64,000 nucleotides of DNA from the NCBI GenBank assembly GCA_028274465.1, contig CM051455.1:133644096-133708095 (forward strand), in the 5' to 3' direction. The notes beneath the pieces were generated by a model that was given only the letters and a program-made list of their open reading frames with translations, was not told the origin of the DNA and searched no databases. Numbering within the stretch: the first letter of the stretch is position 1; each line of letters starts with the position of its first letter. This stretch comes from Plantago ovata (Eukaryota; Streptophyta; Magnoliopsida; Lamiales; Plantaginaceae). Both the position numbers and the translations under genes were made by a program. Positions 59,053 through 64,000 of the stretch are shown piece by piece.

Positions 59053-62000
59053 TCACATACGGTGGTGTTGGTATCGGTTATGAGCTCTGGTGCGTGCAAG
59101 AACCCTCTTTCCATGTGGATGGCTGTGCAGGTTTGCATAGTTGCTCTGAATCAATTCAATCATCCTGTGCCTGAGCCCTCCCTGAAATTTCATTAATCGG
59201 TTTAGGGCCCGCGAGCAATTAGATGCTATAGTCGTAGCCAAGTGTGCTATGTGTGATAGGATGTCATAATATTAATTTAGCTGTAGCTAAGAATTTAAAA
59301 ATGTAGAATGTTGCAATGTTGTACCTTAGCAGCAGAGAGAGCAGTTTGAGCAACATAATTCCCATAAGGATTCTGAACAACCGTCAAAAACTCCTGAGGA
59401 TAGGAGATCAGTTCCTGGATTACCTTCATTGCGAGATCTGGGCTTGTTTCTCTCAGGCACTTCTCCACCACATTGCTCCCATACTTGTTCGTCGACAGAT
59501 ACACAAAATGACCAAACAGATGTCGCAGTATACCCTCCGTTGCAAGGCGTATCCTCTGCATGAGTAAGTATTGCACCACATAGTTCCTGACCAAAGCCGA
59601 AACAAAGTAAACCCAGTAATTTAAAAATCAAGTTATAACACAAGCGAATAGTAAGATAAATTTGAATTGAGTGAAGGTAGGTACCCGTAAGGGTCTTCGG
59701 ACAAAGTGGCGGCTTCAGCTATGATCTGACCAATAAGGCGTGCAAGTGTTTCCCCTCGAGCTTCAGCAACACACTGTTGAAGCACAACGCACCCCGACTT
59801 GTCGATCGCAATGTCAATGAAGTTATCCGCAACCACATTCAGAATTTGCTGTAGATATCATTAAGGGCAGGGTGAGGGTCAGAGAGTAGAGTATGTGAGT
59901 CAATGTTGAATGGCAAGGTGACCGCTCTGAACAAATTCATATGTTACGTGACATCTCCGTTCTGAACAAAGTCATACGGTTATAGAATAGTGTGACATCT
60001 TCTAATACCCAAATGACAGATTTTATGCAAATTACTAAAAGTGGTAGTTGGAGCATACAACAGCCCATGTACAATTGTAACACATTCATATTCATGTTTT
60101 GAAACCTAGTAGGGCTAGTAAACATTATACAGTATATATTATGTAGCAATTAGTACGCACCATCTTATCTTCGATAGGGAAGTATTTGAGACAATGCCGA
60201 ATGACATGGTGACCGTTCATGTTCTTGGTGAGAGGGAGGGTGATTCGTTTCAGAGCAGATGCAACACGAGACCTCTGCTCCGCAGTTGTGATATGCTCAA
60301 TAATTTTCTGTATCACTCTCGTACTGCAAACAAAACAAAGACAGAAACACCATAAAAAAACATTAATATTGCATACACTTCCACCAGTACATCGCATAAC
60401 ACTCACACTGGTACAACTACGACAACACACATATTTACATGTATATAACAACAAGAATAAGAATTCTAAATTGTTATACTCTTACATTGCCTAGCAGAGT
60501 TAACCTAACATTTTTATTTTGTGATACTAACTAGTAATCAGTCTTAAACTCCGAATAAATGCACGGTTGATCATATCATCCGAAGCATCGTGACAACAAC
60601 ACGCTAAACACATACATAATAAACGAATGACGTCATAACAAATCCTGACATACAGAATCAGGCAATAAGTATTAAACCTAGCATCGCAATTAGTTTTAAA
60701 ACTAGACTAACATGACTTTAAATGAATTCAATATTGAAGTTAACAAAATAAGTTCGTGCTCGTTTATAAAATCAACATAAAGGCCCGATCATCACCAAGC
60801 ACAAACAAAACTAGCACATTCATCTCTTTTTCATACATTACTATTCCATACACTTCCACTGGTACATGTCATACACTTAAAACTAGTACAACTACAACTA
60901 CAACGACACACGTGTATATGTATATAACAATAAGAATACAAGAATAAGAATATGTAATAGCAACTTTATGAATGTTATAATCTTGTGTTGCCTAGCAGAT
61001 TTAACCTAACATTATAACACATACATAATAAACGAATGACGTCATAACAAATCCTGACATACAGAATCAGGCAATAAGTATTAAACCTAGCATTGCAATT
61101 AGTTTTAAAACTAGACTAACATGTTAAATGAATCAATATTGAAGTTAACAAAATAAGTTCGTGACCGTTTATAAAATCAACATAAAGGCCCGATCATCAC
61201 CAAGCACAAACAAAACTAGCTCATTCATCTCTTTTTCATACATTACTATTCCATACACTTCCACTGGTACATGTCATAAACCTAAACTAGTACAACTACA
61301 ACTACAACTACAACGATACACATGTATATGTATATAACAATAAGAATACAAGAATAAGAATATGTAATAGCAACTTTATGAATGTTATAATCTTGTGTTG
61401 CCTAGCAGATTTAACCTAACATTATAACACATACATAATAAACGAATGACGTAATAACAAATCCTGACATACAGAATCAGGCAATAAGTATTAAACCTAG
61501 CATCGCATTTAGTTTTAAAACTAGACTAACATGACTTTAAATGAATTCAATATTGAAGTTAACAAAATAAGTTCGTGCTCGTTTATAAAATCGACATAAA
61601 TTCCCGATAATCAGGAAGCACAAACAAAACCAGCTCATTCATCTCTTTTTCATACATTACTATTCCATACACTTCCACTGGTACATGGCATACACTTAAA
61701 CTAGTACAACAACTACAACGACACACATGTATATGTATATAACAATAAGAATACAAGAATAAGAATATGTAATAGCAACTTTATGAATGTTATAATCTTG
61801 TGTTGCCTAGCAGATTGAACCTAACATTATCAGTCTCTTAAATGTTGTGCTTCTAATTTGTATCATATGCAAAATTGTGACAAAAAACACAACAAAATAC
61901 ACACAAAATAAGTATAACAGAATCACAAGATAGTCTTAAAACGAAACTAACATAATCTTTAATCTTACCCGTTTACGTCTAGACAAATCGACATAAAGGC

Positions 62001-62975
62001 CCGATCATCACCCAGCACCAACAAAACGAGCTCATTCATCTGTTTTTCATCAAAAAACTCACAAAATTTCTGAATCAAATGGTGTCCGAATTGATGCATC
62101 ATCAGCTCGCGGATATGATCCTTAACCTCCAGGAATATCATATCTAAATCATCCCTATTCCCCTCCACAATCTTTTTCTGCAATAACTTCACACCACATT
62201 GGTCCTCGGCCACAACTACCATCTTTCCCCTCAACTCCTCCAACGAAGAAACACTACCAAACCATCTCGACCGATAACCACCACCGTTCTGCGAAGTAGA
62301 GGACGACGATAAAGAGCCATTCATATAATCATAAAAGCTGTTGTCCGGCACCAATATCCGTGTCGGGTTGTTGTTGTTACGAGAAGGCATGCTATAGCGA
62401 AGAGATCTGATCCCACTACCACTAGAACTACCCGAACCGGAACTATAGGGGTCGAAATCCGAATAAAGATTGGGATTGAAATAATCCTGGAAAGTTGCAT
62501 TCTGATTAAAACCATTATACCCATGAATCTGATTCTGATTCAAACCATAGGAGCCTGAATTAACCCTTATATTATCCCTCAAAGGGATGTAGGGGTCATA
62601 AGGTCGATAAGCAGCACCGTTAGAAGCACCGTTAGAATAGCCTACGTTCAATGGAGAGCGGTTAGGGAACGGGGTGGGAGGTTCTGAGAGGCTGAGACCA
62701 CTGAAGTTCAAGCCATCCGGCGAAACCGAAACATACGGGTAGGTGTCAAAACTTGGATCATATGAATATGAATCAAAATCAAACTTGGTGTAGCCTATTG
62801 GAAAGTAATCGCCGCCAAGCTGCTGATTCATGCTCGGATTTTGCTGATTCATGCTCGGATTGCTCTGATTTTGCTGATTCATGCTCGGATTCATAAACTG
62901 ATTTTGATTTTGGGCCACGTTAATCCGATGAACACGACTTGGATTATCGCCGCCTGCACCTGTTTCCCTTTCCAT
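59053..62975 (-). CDS. Pumilio/PUF RNA-binding protein (APUM9-12-like)
   Basis: Five exons on the minus strand (62975-61969, 60323-60161, 59848-59685, 59586-59325, 59181-59053) join in phase to 574 residues. The first about 240 residues are low-complexity, rich in Asn, Gln, Ser and Gly (NPSMNQQ repeats near residues 28-52). The C-terminal PUM domain has the RNA-facing helices of all repeats in order: CGVKLLQ, FGHHLIQ, NGTRVIQ, NGHHVIR, SGCVVLQ, YGNYVVQ, YGSNVVE, YGNYVAQ and the closing HGKRVLA. PUF proteins bind 3' UTR sequences such as UGUANAUA and repress or destabilise the mRNA in the cytoplasm. Several helices have unusual base-contact residues (e.g. repeats 1, 2 and 5), as in the divergent APUM9-12 group, so RNA preference may differ. 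It converges on the GASA gene, with 520 bp between stops. Confidence 0.93.
60610..61829. repeat. Tandem array of three 409-bp units in pumilio intron 1
   Basis: Units start at about 60610, 61019 and 61429 (ACATACATAATAAACGAATG) and are highly similar. A diverged partial unit lies at about 60360-60512. Each unit includes about 65 bp copied from the 3' end of exon 1 (AAAGGCCCGATCATCACC on the plus strand), in the same spacing as the real exon end at 61980-62050. So exon 1 itself is the last, in-register member of the array. Confidence 0.9.
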
Positions 62976-64000
62976 GATGAATGCAGAACAGAAGTTGTAA
63001 CGGCAGAGAAAGAAAAGGGCGTAAAAGATAACAGATAGAGAGTTTGGAGGAGAATTAATAGGGGTTTTAAATGTGTGGGTAGATAATTTCGGAAGTTTAA
63101 AAGTTTGATATCGTTAAAGATTTTATTCAATCAAAATCAATGATTATGTACGGATTTAGTTATAAATCAAGATAGTCTTCATCCGAGAATATTTGAGTTT
63201 GAGTTGATGATAACCAACATGCATGCAATCTTTTAGAAAAATTAATTTACCATTAATTACACACGACCATCTAATATATGTCCAATTTTCAAACGGCCCA
63301 TGAAGTATAAAAAATTACGTCCAGCACCTTAAAAAATATTTTAAAGAGAAATTTACCGATTATTTTTAAAAATAATCGGTAACAATTTCCATGAAAATAC
63401 AATCTCACAGTTTTTCTTGATTTAGTCAGATCTTAACCGTGCTGGAAACTTGATGAAGTCATGAAGATTGGCAAATGTGTATGTATGGGAGGATCAAACA
63501 ATGTCATATAATGTGTAATGTGTCGACACATGATCCTTTAATGTTTATTTGTCCACATATGGCCCTGTAATGTGTCTAAAATTTCGATTCATGTCCTCCA
63601 CGTCATCTTTTCATTCTTTTTGAAGAAAATATGAAAAAAAGAGGGACTAATTTATTATTTTCAAACTAATGAAGACTAGAATGAATTATTATAATTTATA
63701 AAAAAACTCAACAATAAATAAACTATTTCTCCTGCTCTCGCTTTCTACTTGGTAGTTGGTACCATTTTCTTTTTCCTCTCGTTTTAATTTTTATATATTA
63801 TCTCACTATGACCTTTGTTTTTATTTTAAACTATAAATTAGCATATGAGGTTCCACCTTCAGTCATGTGTCACCTCCTCATTGATTACAAATAAACAAAT
63901 ATTCAATGAAGATTGGTTAAAAATCATAATAATATGTTACTTTCTTCATTTATAATTGGGCAAAAATAAATTTTACTTAACTATAAGCTAATCTATTTGA
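62976..64000. other. Upstream region of the pumilio gene, no other gene seen
   Basis: Contains the presumed promoter of the minus-strand pumilio gene (no unambiguous TATA chosen). Otherwise AT-rich spacer without supported features. Confidence 0.5.

Noticed and set aside
60156..60494. Plus and minus frames across pumilio exon 2 and intron
   Set aside because: Extensions of exon 2 into intron sequence or antisense shadows; exon borders fit GT-AG and the PUM repeat.
1..64000. CRISPR arrays, bacterial operons, phage genes, replication origins
   Set aside because: The DNA is clearly plant nuclear; no regularly spaced short repeats or prokaryotic gene layout are present.

Overview
The window is AT-rich nuclear DNA from a flowering plant. 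Genes are split by short GT-AG introns. The families present are plant ones: clade D PP2C, GASA/snakin, APUM-type pumilio, DUF620, F-box/LRR and CC-NBS-LRR. Stowaway, hAT, CACTA, L1-type LINE and copia-like remnants fill the spaces. The NBS-LRR remnants read like the R1-type CC-NBS-LRR proteins best known from Solanaceae, so an asterid eudicot is my best guess. That guess is inference, not proof.

Layout. 1-6.6 kb: a frameshifted PP2C first exon, a Stowaway MITE, a CACTA-type end, a promoter/LTR-like stretch, featureless spacer, and a tandem duplication. 7.1-8.8 kb: an intact four-exon clade D PP2C gene. 9.2-25.8 kb: a decayed resistance-gene cluster. It holds two related units (a P-loop or other NBS scrap, an F-box/LRR gene, and an NBS-LRR coiled-coil start). 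The first F-box copy is broken by one base; the second (18188-20023) is intact. A CACTA-type end sits inside the NBS-LRR reading frame at 13805, and NBS-LRR sequence resumes at 23524 next to a matching end and the same TAC trinucleotide. Fragments of other genes are scattered here: a bHLH exon, MADS K-box exons, a piece like the Sec63 region of an ASCC3-type helicase, and a tRNA-like sequence. 25.8-30.6 kb: spacer with MITEs. 30.7-32.3 kb: an intact DUF620 gene (minus strand). 33-34.1 kb: diverged tandem repeats. 34.7-39.1 kb: a 5'-truncated, frameshifted LINE. 39.1-50.5 kb: gene-poor, with two hAT-type MITEs that keep 8-bp target duplications, Stowaway-type elements, a copia-type primer-binding site and several small tandem repeats. 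50.7-56.7 kb: a ten-exon LRR/WD40 gene resembling DHU1. 58.1-58.5 kb: a two-exon GASA/snakin gene. 59.1-63.0 kb: a five-exon pumilio gene (minus strand), whose first intron is a tandem array made partly from its own exon 1.

The working genes are unrelated housekeeping, regulatory and defence genes; nothing suggests an operon-like or clustered pathway. I did not find a convincing new biological system. The most unusual structures are the transposon-split NBS-LRR locus with its collection of captured gene pieces and the self-derived exon/intron array in the pumilio gene. Exon boundaries were set by reading frame, GT-AG sites and remembered family sequence; no database search was possible.
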